From NCBI RefSeq assembly GCF_004137685.1, contig NZ_QYBB01000021.1, forward strand, positions 27,998 through 91,997: a stretch of 64,000 nt of DNA, written 5' to 3'. Shown here one piece after another: positions 1 to 7,734 of the stretch. Within the stretch, counting starts at the first letter, position 1; every line of letters starts with the position of its first letter. This DNA comes from Lichenibacterium minor. GTDB lineage: Bacteria > Pseudomonadota > Alphaproteobacteria > Rhizobiales > Beijerinckiaceae. Under the pieces are notes generated by a model, which searched no databases, was not told where the DNA came from, and saw only the letters and a program-made list of their open reading frames with translations. Position numbers and translations under genes: made by a program.

Positions 1-704
1 GCCACGGTCTTGGCGCCGGCCTCGTTGATGTCCCGGCCCTGCGGCATGCCGGGCATCACCACGGCGGGGCCGCCCGGCCCGCGCGCCTGGGCGACGTCGC
101 GCCGGTGGATGTGGCCGAGCGCCCAATAATGGAAGCCCGCCGCCTGAAGCTCCGCCACCGTGCAGGGGGCGTAGCGGTCGTGGCCGTCGTGGCCCCCGAG
201 GCTCGTGTGCATCAGGCCGATGTTGACCGCGTCGGCGGTGGGGGCGCGGTATTTCGGCAGCAGGCTTTCGGCGGCGTGCGGCTCGCGGAAGCTCAAGCCG
301 TGCACCACCACGTCGAAGCCCGCCCCGGCGCCCCCCGCCGCCACCGCCTCGGCGCGGCCGCCGAACACCTTGACGCTGTCCGGGAAGGTCAGCTCGCGGG
401 TGATGCGCGACAGGGCGTCGTGGTTGCCGCGGATGACGAAGGTGCGGATGCCGGCCTCGTCGAGGCGGCGGAGCTGCCCGGCGAGGAAGCGCGCCGTCTT
501 CATCGAGGTCTGGTCGCCGTCGTAAAGGTCGCCGCCGAGCATCAGGGCGTCGACGCCCTCGTCGAGGCACAGGTCGACGATCGCCACGAGGGCGCGGCGC
601 GTGGCGTTGCCGATCAGCTCCGCCAGCGCGGGGTCGCGCAGCGCCAGCGATTTCAGCGGGCTGTCGAGGTGGATGTCGGCGGCGTGGACGAAGCGGTAGG
701 CCAT
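1..704 (-). CDS. Metallophosphoesterase, SbcD/YhaO-like (partial at left edge)
   Basis: Calcineurin-like metallophosphoesterase of the kind found in DNA-repair nucleases (SbcD/Mre11/YhaO). The N-terminal 234 residues are visible; the C-terminus lies outside the window. The dimetal motifs come in the usual order: ADIHLDSPL near the N-terminus, GGDLYDGD, RGNHD and ALGHIH. The ATG at 704 starts directly with the family's typical MAYRFVHAADIHLD opening. Family members usually work with an SMC-like ATPase (SbcC/YhaN), which would be expected beyond the left edge. A PIN gene ends 65 bases upstream on the same strand and may share the transcript. The fold is certain; nuclease rather than other phosphodiesterase activity is inferred. 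Confidence 0.9.
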   Translation of the reverse strand, partial: MAYRFVHAADIHLDSPLKSLALRDPALAELIGNATRRALVAIVDLCLDEGVDALMLGGDLYDGDQTSMKTARFLAGQLRRLDEAGIRTFVIRGNHDALSRITRELTFPDSVKVFGGRAEAVAAGGAGAGFDVVVHGLSFREPHAAESLLPKYRAPTADAVNIGLMHTSLGGHDGHDRYAPCTVAELQAAGFHYWALGHIHRRDVAQARGPGGPAVVMPGMPQGRDINEAGAKTV

Positions 705-769
705 GAGGTCGAGCGCGTTCCCGGTCTGTGCCCCCGTCTACCCCGGCGCGGCGCCCAGCGCCACGGTGC

Positions 770-1282
770 TCACCCCGTCGGATCGCCGAGGTCGAGGCGC
801 CCCTGGGCGGGCAGCGGCAGGTCGGCGAGGCCGACGACGTCGAACCCATGGCGGCGGCCGAGCGCCCGCACGGCGGGGTCGTCGCCGTAGATCCGCGCCG
901 CGCCGTTCACCCGGGCGATGGCGACCACCTGCCGGGCGCGCTCGGAGGCGGCCGATGCGGCTCCCGCGTCGCCGCCGTCCCGCGCCATCGCGGCGGCCTC
1001 GACGGCGGCCCGGATGTCGAAGGCCTGGACCTGGAAGGCCCGGCGCGCCTCGATGCGGCGCAGCAGGGCGTCGGTGGCGCGGCCGGCCCGCACGAGGAGC
1101 GCCGCCAGCACCGGCGTCGGGATGACGATGCTGCTCCGGTCCTCCTCGAGGCGGGCGACGAGCTCGCCGAGCCGGGCCCGCCACGCCACGACCTCCTCGC
1201 CGGTGGCGGGGTCGCGCGGGGCGGCGGCCTGGGTGGGCCGCAGCAGCAGTTCCAGGACGTCCGCGTCGACCACGACCTTCAC
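770..1282 (-). CDS. PIN-domain protein (putative ribonuclease)
   Basis: 170-residue PIN-fold protein. The GTG start at 1282 overlaps the stop of the upstream gene as GTGA, so the two are translationally coupled. The N-terminus VKVVVDADVLELLL carries the first PIN aspartate. A middle acidic helix (FDIRAAVEAAAMARD) and a C-terminal strand with IYGDDPAVRALG followed by GFDVVGLADLP supply the remaining acidic residues expected of a Mg-dependent PIN nuclease. PIN proteins are often VapC-type toxins, but the partner here is a 233-residue protein and not a short DNA-binding antitoxin. A housekeeping RNase role is equally possible. The frame could open further upstream, but those codons would lie inside the neighbour's coding region. 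Confidence 0.8.
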   Translation of the reverse strand: MKVVVDADVLELLLRPTQAAAPRDPATGEEVVAWRARLGELVARLEEDRSSIVIPTPVLAALLVRAGRATDALLRRIEARRAFQVQAFDIRAAVEAAAMARDGGDAGAASAASERARQVVAIARVNGAARIYGDDPAVRALGRRHGFDVVGLADLPLPAQGRLDLGDPTG

Positions 1283-1980
1283 GCCGCGTCCCCCCCGCGG
1301 CGGGCGGCGGGGCCGTCCCACCGCTCCTGGAGCGCGTGCAGCGCCGCCAAGGCGTCCGGCAGCGGCGCGTCGGCGAGGACGTCGAAGCGCTCCACCCTCA
1401 GGCCGTCCAGCACCCAATGGCCGCCGCTGAGCCGCGTCCAGCGGCCCGGCCCGTGGAGGCGCACGGGCTCGTAGAGGTGGCGGGCCAGCTCCTTGGCGAG
1501 CTCGCGCGACGCGGTGATGTCGGCCAGCACCTCGTCGCCGGCGCGCAGCAGGATGCGCGCTTCCTCGCTTTGGCCGCCGACGCGCACGACCTCGCCGTCG
1601 ATGCTGCCGTCCTGCCGGACCTGGACCGCGTCGGCGTCGCCGCGCCCAGGGAACAGCAGCACGGCCTCGCCCGCGGCGTCGAGCAGGGTGGCGGTGAGGC
1701 TTCCCTGCCCCAGCCTGTCGTCGAGCGCGTGGTAGGCCCGCATCGCGTCGGCGGGCCCCGCCCCGCGGGCGACCGCGGCGATGCGGTCGCGCACGGCGGG
1801 CAGCGCGCCGCGCTCGACCCGGATGACCGGCACGGCCGCCCCCGTGCCGGCGAACCGCACCGCGCCCCGCTCGCCGAAGATCACCGCGAGGTCGCGCAGC
1901 AGGTCGGCCAGCCGCGCCATCGGGAGCGGCTCGGCCGCCGCGTCGTCGATCTGGAACCGGAATTCGCCGGCGTCTGACAT
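1279..1980 (-). CDS. Hypothetical protein coupled to the PIN gene
   Basis: 233 residues, start ATG at 1980 (MSDAGEFRFQIDD). I do not recognise a named domain. There is no signal peptide, membrane segment or cysteine. The first half is helical and acidic (ARLADLLRDLAVIFGE). The middle has a beta-rich stretch (GEVVRVGG, then EARILLRAGDEVLADITASR), and a helix-strand-strand segment (ELAKELARHLYEPVRLHG, GRWTRLSGGHWVLDGLRVERF) follows. The last part is a charged helix. The stop overlaps the PIN start in GTGA, so the two proteins are probably made in fixed ratio and may interact. It could be an inhibitor, adaptor or substrate-recruiting partner of the PIN protein; nothing in the sequence decides. 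Confidence 0.75.
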   Translation of the reverse strand: MSDAGEFRFQIDDAAAEPLPMARLADLLRDLAVIFGERGAVRFAGTGAAVPVIRVERGALPAVRDRIAAVARGAGPADAMRAYHALDDRLGQGSLTATLLDAAGEAVLLFPGRGDADAVQVRQDGSIDGEVVRVGGQSEEARILLRAGDEVLADITASRELAKELARHLYEPVRLHGPGRWTRLSGGHWVLDGLRVERFDVLADAPLPDALAALHALQERWDGPAARRGGDAA

Positions 1981-2188
1981 GTCACGCGACCCTCGCCCGA
2001 GCGATCCCGGTGCGGGTGCACCACAGCCGATCGCGCACCCGGGCGCAAGGCGCTGCGCCCGGCCGGCGGCGCCGGCCGGGGCGTTGCCCACACCTCCCCG
2101 GCGCGGGGGAGACTTCGGCCCGTCCCGCTCGTTGTCGGACGCCGGGCGCGCCTCCGTCGCCCGACCCAGAACCTCGAAGAAGCCCACG

Positions 2189-3196
2189 ATGAAAGCCATG
2201 CGCCTGCGGTCCCCCGGCGGCCTCGACAACCTCCAGCCCTTCGACCTGGAGGCCGCCCGCGACCCCGGCCCCGGCGAGATCCGCGTGCGCCTGCACGCGT
2301 CCTCGTTGAACTACCACGATTACGGCGTGGCGAGCCGCCCCGGCTGGAAGGCCGACGGCCGCATCCCGATGTCGGACGGCGCCGGCACCGTCGAGGCCGT
2401 GGGCGCCGGCGTGGCCGGGTTCGCGGCCGGCGACAGCGTCGTGTCCTGCTTCTTCCCGACCTGGGAGGACGGCCCCGCCACGCTCAGCGACTTCGCCACC
2501 GTGCCGGGCGACGGCGTCGACGGCTACGCCCGCGAAGCCTTCACCGGGCCGGCCTCCTGTTTCACGCTCGCCCCCAAGGGCTACAGCCACGCCGAAGCCG
2601 CGACCCTGACCACCGCGGGGCTGACGGCGTGGCGGGCGCTGGTGGTCGACGGCGGGATCAAGGCCGGCGACAGCGTGCTGGTGCTGGGGACGGGCGGCGT
2701 GTCGATCTTCGCCCTGCAGTTCGCCAAGGCCATGGGGGCGACGGTGATCGCCACATCGTCGTCGGACGAGAAGCTGGATCGCGCGCGGGCCCTCGGCGCC
2801 GACGCCACGGTGAACTACAAGACCCACCCGGAATGGGGCGCGCGGGTGCGCGACGCGACGGGCGGGCGCGGCGTCGACCACGTCATCGAGGTGGGCGGGC
2901 CCGGCACGCTCCCGCAATCCATCGCGGCCGTGCGGGTGGGCGGCCACATCGCCCTCATCGGCGTGCTGACGGGGCGGGGCGGCGAAGTCCCGACCGGCGC
3001 CTTCATGCTGAAGCAGGCGCGGCTGCAGGGCCTCATCGTCGGCAGCCGGCGCGAGCAGCGCGACATGGTGCGCGGCATCGACGCCATGGGGGTGAAGCCG
3101 GTCATCGACCGCACCTACCCGCTGGACGGCCTCGCCGACGCCTTCCGCCACCAGGAAAGCGGCGCGCATTTCGGCAAGATCTGCCTGGAGTTCTGA
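2189..3196 (+). CDS. Zinc-type MDR family NAD(P)-dependent alcohol dehydrogenase/quinone reductase
   Basis: 335-residue medium-chain dehydrogenase/reductase. The N-terminal GroES-like catalytic domain has SSLNYHDYGVASR, where zinc-dependent members have a cysteine ligand. This is followed by a Rossmann domain (VLVLGTGGVSIFALQFAKAMGATVIATSSSDEK). The ATG at 2189 begins the standard MKAMRLRSPGG strand. The absence of the catalytic-zinc cysteine suggests a zinc-independent enoyl/quinone reductase-like subgroup despite the usual 'alcohol dehydrogenase' label; the substrate is unknown. It is divergent from the PIN operon and followed by a terminator-like hairpin, so it is probably monocistronic. 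Confidence 0.85.
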   Translation: MKAMRLRSPGGLDNLQPFDLEAARDPGPGEIRVRLHASSLNYHDYGVASRPGWKADGRIPMSDGAGTVEAVGAGVAGFAAGDSVVSCFFPTWEDGPATLSDFATVPGDGVDGYAREAFTGPASCFTLAPKGYSHAEAATLTTAGLTAWRALVVDGGIKAGDSVLVLGTGGVSIFALQFAKAMGATVIATSSSDEKLDRARALGADATVNYKTHPEWGARVRDATGGRGVDHVIEVGGPGTLPQSIAAVRVGGHIALIGVLTGRGGEVPTGAFMLKQARLQGLIVGSRREQRDMVRGIDAMGVKPVIDRTYPLDGLADAFRHQESGAHFGKICLEF

Positions 3197-3532
3197 TCCC
3201 CGGCCCGGCGGCCCGACCGGACCCTCCCCCATCCTGCGCCCGCGCGGGACGCCCCCGAATCGGGGCGTCCGCACCCCCGTCGTCCTGAGGCTGCGGAGTC
3301 GCGGCCGAGCATGGCGCGGTCGGCGGCATCGGATGCCGGACCGTGCGATGCTCGGACGCCCGGCTTCGATCGTCGGAGCATCGTCGCAGGCCTTTCGACC
3401 GGCGACGTCCACGTCTGTCGGTTCAGCCGATGGGGCGTCGCGATCGAGGCTCGGCCCTTCCGGGACGCGATCCCGGCGGGGGCGCCGTGTCGGCGGCCCG
3501 TGGCGTGGGACGGACGGAGCGCCCTGCGGCGC
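3197..3532. other. Gene-free interval between convergent genes
   Basis: Apart from the hairpin at 3247-3270 and a smaller one at 3517-3534 (GAGCGCC / GGCGCTC), which overlaps the stop of the next minus-strand gene, I see no coding region or recognisable element. Open frames here show no protein-like composition. Confidence 0.5.
3247..3270 (+). terminator. Hairpin downstream of the MDR gene
   Basis: Perfect 9-bp inverted repeat GGACGCCCC / GGGGCGTCC with a 6-base loop, 50 bases after the stop at 3196. No T-run follows, as is common in GC-rich genomes, so termination is inferred from position and stem strength only. Confidence 0.45.
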
Positions 3533-3742
3533 TCAGCTCTGCCTGGCCCGATACTGCTGTTCCAGGCGGCGGGCGATCTCGCGGGCGACGCTGCACCAAT
3601 GGCCATGGCCGTCCATCTCGTGCGACGCGGTGGCGCCGAGGCGGGCCAAGCCGTAGGCGCCGCGGCCGTGCGCTTCGATCAGGCGATCTGCGTCTCGCAT
3701 CACAGCCGGCCAGAGCAGGCGTCGCCACAGCCTGTCGAGCAT
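3533..3742 (-). CDS. Small conserved-looking hypothetical protein (69 aa)
   Basis: 69-residue, strongly basic and Trp/Arg/His-rich protein starting at ATG 3742 (MLDRLWRRLLWPAVMRDAD). No signal peptide or membrane helix. It has two probable helices and a central GHGHWCSVAREIARRLEQQY segment. The composition (Ala/Arg/Leu helices, one Cys) and clean termination support a real gene; the function is unknown. Longer in-frame upstream extensions are Arg/Pro-rich and unlikely. A hairpin (3517-3534) overlaps the stop codon. Confidence 0.55.
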   Translation of the reverse strand: MLDRLWRRLLWPAVMRDADRLIEAHGRGAYGLARLGATASHEMDGHGHWCSVAREIARRLEQQYRARQS

Positions 3743-3843
3743 GGAAGTCCACCTGGGTTGCGGTCTTGTCGAGATAGGCGGTGCCGCCCGGCGACGCCAC
3801 GGGCGGAACCGCACTGTGGCACCATGTCGTCCCCTATCCTATG

Positions 3844-4587
3844 TTAAAGAGGAACCGCGGGCGCCAGGGCCGCCGCGACCTCGGCGCCCGAAAGGGGCCG
3901 CCATTGCCCGGCACCGAGGTCGCCGGGCAGGTCGAGCGCGCCGATGCGGTCGCGGTGCAGATCGACCACGCGGTTGCCGAGGGCCGCGAACATGCGCCGC
4001 ACCTGATGGTAGCGCCCTTCCGCCACCGTCACCACCGCGAGGGTGGGGGTTTCGAGGACGAGGTGGGCCGGCAGCAGCGGCCTGTCCTCGCCCCGCAGCA
4101 CCAGCGTGCCCGTCGCCAGCACCGCGGCGGCATCCGGCCGAAGCGGCTCGGCCAGGGTGGCGCGGTAGCGCTTCGTCGTCTCGCTCCGGGGCGAGATGAT
4201 CCGGTGCAGCAGGGCGCCGTCGTCGGTGAACAGCAGGAGCCCGGACGTGTCCTTGTCGAGCCGGCCGGCGCTCGACAGCGGCGGGTCGCGCCGACGCCAG
4301 CGCTCCGGCAGCAGGTCGTAGACGAGGGGGCCGGCGTCCCCGTGCGAGCAGGTGACGCCGAGCGGCTTGTTCATCGCCAGCACGAGGCCGGGCAGCGGGT
4401 CGAGGGCGGCCCCGTCGACCGTGAGCCGCGCCGCCAAGCCCGGTTCCAGCGCGACCTTGAGGTCGGCGGAGGCCACGCGGGCGCCGTCGAGCAGGACGCG
4501 GCCCGAGCGGCACAGCACCATGATGTCGCGCCGCGACCCGTAGCCCAGGTTGCCGAGCAGCCGGTCCAGGCGGATGGGCGCCGTCAC
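3844..4587 (-). CDS. rsuA: 16S rRNA pseudouridine synthase, RsuA family
   Basis: 247 residues, GTG start at 4587 overlapping the upstream stop as GTGA. An N-terminal S4-like RNA-binding domain (about residues 5-60, RLDRLLGNLGYGSRR) precedes the catalytic domain. The family signature GRLDKDTSGLLLF (about 108-120) contains the nucleophilic Asp111; YHQVRRMFAALGNRV near the C-terminus is the second conserved motif. RsuA makes pseudouridine 516 in 16S rRNA. The size fits RsuA rather than the longer RluB/RluE types, but the exact target base is by family assignment. It is coupled to the rRNA methyltransferase gene upstream, giving an rRNA-modification pair. Confidence 0.9.
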   Translation of the reverse strand: MTAPIRLDRLLGNLGYGSRRDIMVLCRSGRVLLDGARVASADLKVALEPGLAARLTVDGAALDPLPGLVLAMNKPLGVTCSHGDAGPLVYDLLPERWRRRDPPLSSAGRLDKDTSGLLLFTDDGALLHRIISPRSETTKRYRATLAEPLRPDAAAVLATGTLVLRGEDRPLLPAHLVLETPTLAVVTVAEGRYHQVRRMFAALGNRVVDLHRDRIGALDLPGDLGAGQWRPLSGAEVAAALAPAVPL

Positions 4588-5531
4588 GTCCGGGCTTCGA
4601 AGACCTTGAAGCCGCGCGCCTCCGCCCGCACCTCGACGCGGCCGAACAGCGGCTTCAGGACCCCTTCGTAGGGCAGGTGCCGGTTGGCGGTGAGCCACAG
4701 GGCGCCGCCGCGCCGGAGCGCCTTGGCGGCCGTCGCCACGAAGCCCTGGCCCAGGCCCTGGTCCTCGATCCCGCCCTGGTGGAACGGCGGGTTCATGACC
4801 ACGAAGTCGAGGTTGGCGAGCCCCTGCGGGCCGGTGCGCAGGTCGGCCCAGCGCACGGTGGCGCGCGCGTCGCCGACGTTGCGCGTCGCGGCCTCGACGG
4901 CGCGGCGGTCGATGTCGATCAGGGTCAGGCCCTTCACCTTGGGCGAAGCCAGCGCGGCGTGGCTCAGCACGCCGATGCCGCAGCCGAAATCCGCGCCGCG
5001 CCCGGACAAGGCCGGCAGGGTCTCGATCAGCAGGGCGGAGCCGGGGTCCAGGCGGTCCCAGGAGAAGATGCCGGGTTGCGACCACAGGCCCAGCGCTTCG
5101 ACGAGGCGCGGCGCCCCGGCGGCGACCGCCGCGTCGAGCCCCACGGGGGCCTCGGGCCGAAGGCCGGAACAGATGCGGTGATGGCGCTTGCCGGTCTCCT
5201 CGAACCGGCAGCCGAAGGCGTCGAGCTCGTCGCCGAGCCTGGAACCGCCCTTGTCCTTCGACGCCAGGATGGTGAAGGGCGCGCCGGGGGCCAGCGCCCG
5301 CAGGCCGAGCGCCACCGCGTGCCGGCGCTCGACGGTGCCGGGCGGCGCCACCATGACCAGCCCGCCCAGCGACCCCTCGGCCAGCCCGTCCAGCGCTTCC
5401 GCGCCGGGAACGAGCGGCGACAGCTGCTCCGCCCCCGCGACGTCGATCCTCAACCCCTCGATCGGGCTGCCGTACAACCCCCGTCTCGTCGCCTCGCCCA
5501 CGCCGTCTCCCCGTCCGTTCGCTCCGAACAT
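4584..5531 (-). CDS. rsmC: Class I SAM-dependent 16S rRNA guanine-N2 methyltransferase, RsmC-like
   Basis: 315 residues with the two-domain RsmC/RlmG layout: a degenerate N-terminal methyltransferase-like domain (about 20-150) and a catalytic C-terminal domain. The SAM-binding motif is DFGCGIGVLS (181-190) and the N6/N2-amino methylase motif is NPPF (247-250, in FVVMNPPFHQGG). RsmC methylates G1207 of 16S rRNA; RsmC versus RlmG is inferred from length and the adjacent RsuA gene. Start ATG at 5531. The stop TGA shares bases with the GTG of rsuA. Confidence 0.88.
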   Translation of the reverse strand: MFGANGRGDGVGEATRRGLYGSPIEGLRIDVAGAEQLSPLVPGAEALDGLAEGSLGGLVMVAPPGTVERRHAVALGLRALAPGAPFTILASKDKGGSRLGDELDAFGCRFEETGKRHHRICSGLRPEAPVGLDAAVAAGAPRLVEALGLWSQPGIFSWDRLDPGSALLIETLPALSGRGADFGCGIGVLSHAALASPKVKGLTLIDIDRRAVEAATRNVGDARATVRWADLRTGPQGLANLDFVVMNPPFHQGGIEDQGLGQGFVATAAKALRRGGALWLTANRHLPYEGVLKPLFGRVEVRAEARGFKVFEART

Positions 5532-5583
5532 AGGGAACCCGGAGGACGAATGCCACGGCGACGCGGTTCGCGGCGCTCGGCCG

Positions 5584-5805
5584 TCACGCGCAGCGGCCGA
5601 CCGCCACCGCGAAGGCGCAAACGACGGAACCGCGCTCGTCCACGAGCCAGGCGTAATCGGCCCCTTCGACGAAATCCTCGAGCGGGTAGCGGCGGGCCTG
5701 CTCGTCGGCGTCGTGATCGTCGCAGGCGGCGAGCTCGACGGCCGAGGGCGTTTCCACCGATCCGTCCGGGTGGTGGCGCGTGCTCATGAGCCGATAAGCC
5801 GGCAT
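5584..5805 (-). CDS. Small hypothetical protein (73 aa)
   Basis: 73 residues, start ATG 5805 (MPAYRLMSTRHHPDGSVETP). Acidic and soluble, with a DDHDADEQARRYPLEDFVEGADYAWLVDERGSVV core that reads like a small alpha/beta fold. No domain is recognised. It lies between rsmC and the amidotransferase-like gene on the same strand with short gaps, so it may be co-transcribed with them. Confidence 0.6.
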   Translation of the reverse strand: MPAYRLMSTRHHPDGSVETPSAVELAACDDHDADEQARRYPLEDFVEGADYAWLVDERGSVVCAFAVAVGRCA

Positions 5806-5872
5806 GATCCCCTCCCGATGTCCGTCTCGGATCTACAATGCGGGACGGGGGCGGAGGTCGACGGCGGCCCGA

Positions 5873-6703
5873 TCACATCGGCGTGACGAGGGCCTCTCCG
5901 GCCGCGCGGCGGTCGCGGAGCGCGCCGGCTTCGGCGGCCCGCTGCGGCGGCAGGGCGCCGGCCGCCCAGGCTTCGAGGAAGGCGCCGGCCCAGCGCGCCA
6001 CCGGCGCGTCGTGCAGGAACCAATCGGGCCGGTGCTGGTGGACCGGCCGGGCGTTCTTGGCGCAGGCCGTCTCGTGGCCGAGCACGATCCACCGGCTCAT
6101 CATCGCGTAGGTGACTTCCGGGTGGAACTGGAGGCCGACGGCGTTGCGGCCGTGGCGGAAGGCCTGGCACTCGAAATCGGTGCCGTTGGCCAGGGCTTCA
6201 GCGCCCGGCGGCAGGCGGAAGCCCTCGCGATGCCAATGGTACACCCAGCGCGGGAAGGGCTCGCCCGCCAGAGCGTCGCCCGCCGCCGTGGGCGAGATGG
6301 GGTAGTAGCCGACCTCGACGTGGCCGTCCGCGTGCGGGCCGACGCTTTGGCCGAGCTGGCGCGCGATCATCTGGGCGCCGAGGCAGAGGCCGAGCAGCGG
6401 CGCCCCTTCGCGCAGCGGCACGGCGGTCCAGTCGATCTCGGCCTTGATCCAGGGGTCGGGATCGTTGGCGCTCATCGGTCCGCCGAAGATCACCGCGCCG
6501 GCGTGGTGCGCCATCGTGCCGGGGAGAGGGTCGCCGAAGCGGGGGCGGCGGATGTCGAGCCCGTAGCCCATGGCCCGCAGGAGGCGCCCGACGCGGCCGG
6601 GCGTCGATTGTTCCTGGTGCAGCACGACCAGGATCGGGCGCGGCCGCCCCGCGGCCGGCGCGGCGCGGCAGGACGGCAGCTGCGACGGCACCCCTTCACC
6701 CAT
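5873..6703 (-). CDS. Class I glutamine amidotransferase-like protein (GMP synthase GATase-like)
   Basis: 276 residues with a stand-alone GATase1 fold. The nucleophile elbow LGLCLGAQMIA holds the catalytic Cys, and FHPEVT supplies the His and Glu. The N-terminal RPILVVLHQEQSTPGRVGRLL and FGGPMSAND strands are typical of the family that resembles the GuaA amidotransferase domain. No synthetase domain is present, so it is not GuaA itself; relatives include gamma-glutamyl hydrolases such as PuuD, but the substrate is not evident. Start ATG 6703 is preceded by GGGAGG about 10 bases upstream. It is divergent from the small regulator at 6874. Confidence 0.85.
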   Translation of the reverse strand: MGEGVPSQLPSCRAAPAAGRPRPILVVLHQEQSTPGRVGRLLRAMGYGLDIRRPRFGDPLPGTMAHHAGAVIFGGPMSANDPDPWIKAEIDWTAVPLREGAPLLGLCLGAQMIARQLGQSVGPHADGHVEVGYYPISPTAAGDALAGEPFPRWVYHWHREGFRLPPGAEALANGTDFECQAFRHGRNAVGLQFHPEVTYAMMSRWIVLGHETACAKNARPVHQHRPDWFLHDAPVARWAGAFLEAWAAGALPPQRAAEAGALRDRRAAGEALVTPM

Positions 6704-6873
6704 CCCCCACGATCCTCCCCGCCAGTCGGGCTTCCGCAGCAAGTCCGGTGCCACGGCGCGGCGTTGCCGGTGTTCCGGCATCGCCCTATGATGAACCCGG
6801 CGACGCTCTGCGATGGAATCCCGGCGCCACCGTGACGGCGCCGCCGCGGCGGATCGACGAGGGGAAACACGCG

Positions 6874-7137
6874 ATGACACCTGTGCAGGTCCGGATGGCG
6901 CGCGCCGCCCTCGACATGACGGCCGAGGAGCTGTCCAAGGAGGCGGGGCTGTCGCCCGAGGACGTGGCGCAGCTGGAGCGCGGCGGGCAGGAAGGCATCG
7001 CATCGGCGCGCCTTCGCACGACCTTCGAGGGGGCCGGGATCGCCTTCCTGGACGCCGACGGCGTGCGCTACGACCCGCGCCTGACGATGGCCAAGACCGT
7101 GCCGCTCGAAGAGATGAACTCCTACAATGACGAGTGA
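6874..7137 (+). CDS. XRE-family helix-turn-helix protein (87 aa)
   Basis: 87 residues, start ATG 6874 with a GAGGGG ribosome-binding site about 9 bases upstream. The N-terminal Cro/C1-type HTH covers MARAALDMTAEELSKEAGLS and the following recognition helix (about 5-60). The region after it (ARLRTTFEGAGIAFLDADG) is the common tail of short alphaproteobacterial XRE proteins, in which a C-terminal strand completes the dimer. Its last codons overlap the next gene by 11 bases. No toxin gene is adjacent. It may regulate its own operon or the divergent amidotransferase-like gene. Confidence 0.8.
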   Translation: MTPVQVRMARAALDMTAEELSKEAGLSPEDVAQLERGGQEGIASARLRTTFEGAGIAFLDADGVRYDPRLTMAKTVPLEEMNSYNDE

Positions 7138-7627
7138 CGCGACACGCTCCGCGGTTCTCGGCCTGCTGCTGGCGGGGGTCGCGATCGCCCCGGCCCGCGC
7201 CGCAGAACCGTCGTACCCGTTCGAGGGCACATGGGTGCGGGCGAACCGCGTCTGCGCCGCCAATGCGCCCCGCGTGCGCACCTACACGGCCCACGAGGTG
7301 ACCTTCCCGACCGGCCACTGCACCTTCCGCAAGGTGGCGACGGGCGGCGGGCAGTTCGAGATCTTCGAGGAGTGCCGCAAGGCCGAGCGCCCGGGCAACT
7401 ACACGGAAACGATCCGGATGCTGGGGCCGGACCTGATGCAGATGCGGCGCCAGGCGGCCCGCCTCAAGATCGCCCGCCCGCTGCGCTACGCCCGCTGCAT
7501 GGTCGCGGCCCCCACCCCGGCCGGCGGCCCGCCGAAGGCCGCCGCCCCGGCCCCGCACCACGCCGCCGAAGCGCCTCCGCACGTCGCGGACGACCACCCC
7601 GCGAAGCCGCCCGAACCCCGTCCGTGA
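7127..7627 (+). CDS. Exported hypothetical protein with four cysteines
   Basis: 166 residues. An N-terminal signal peptide (VLGLLLAGVAIAPARA, then AEPSYPFEG) targets it to the periplasm. The mature region is a small beta-rich domain (TWVRANRVCAAN, GHCTFRKVATGGGQFEIFEE, CRKAERPGNYTETIRML) with four Cys that may form two disulfides, followed by a low-complexity Ala/Pro/His tail. No domain name is known to me. It overlaps the XRE gene by 11 bases (ATG inside the upstream 3' end), so the regulator and this protein are translationally linked. Confidence 0.72.
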   Translation: MTSDATRSAVLGLLLAGVAIAPARAAEPSYPFEGTWVRANRVCAANAPRVRTYTAHEVTFPTGHCTFRKVATGGGQFEIFEECRKAERPGNYTETIRMLGPDLMQMRRQAARLKIARPLRYARCMVAAPTPAGGPPKAAAPAPHHAAEAPPHVADDHPAKPPEPRP

Positions 7628-7643
7628 GCCCGCGATTCGGCGA

Positions 7644-7680
7644 TTGACGCCTCGGAAGACGTTCTCTATCTGTTCCGACA
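7644..7680 (+). promoter_or_regulatory. Predicted LexA-controlled (SOS) promoter of the SplB-like gene
   Basis: GTTC-TCTATCT-GTTC at 7661-7675 matches exactly the alphaproteobacterial LexA box (GTTC-N7-GTTC). It overlaps a plausible sigma70 promoter: TTGACG at 7644-7649, a 17-base spacer, and TATCTG at 7667-7672. LexA binding here would cover the -10 element, the usual repressor geometry. The gene begins at 7735, leaving a leader of about 55 bases. Confidence 0.65.
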
Positions 7681-7689
7681 CGGCCGGGG

Positions 7690-7698
7690 TTATCCACA
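7690..7698 (+). other. DnaA-box-like nonamer
   Basis: TTATCCACA matches the consensus DnaA box. It is a single copy in the leader of the radical SAM gene, with no further boxes or AT-rich region around it, so an origin is not supported; DnaA-linked expression is possible. Confidence 0.25.
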
Positions 7699-7734
7699 GC
7701 GGATCCCGGCGTCGTCCGAGCCCGGAGAGCGCCG

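Noticed and set aside
770..1282. Calling the PIN gene vapC
   Set aside because: The partner is not a VapB-type antitoxin and gene order and sizes do not fit.
7690..7698. A DnaA box as sign of a replication origin
   Set aside because: Single copy, no AT-rich unwinding region, no dnaA/dnaN/parAB genes nearby.
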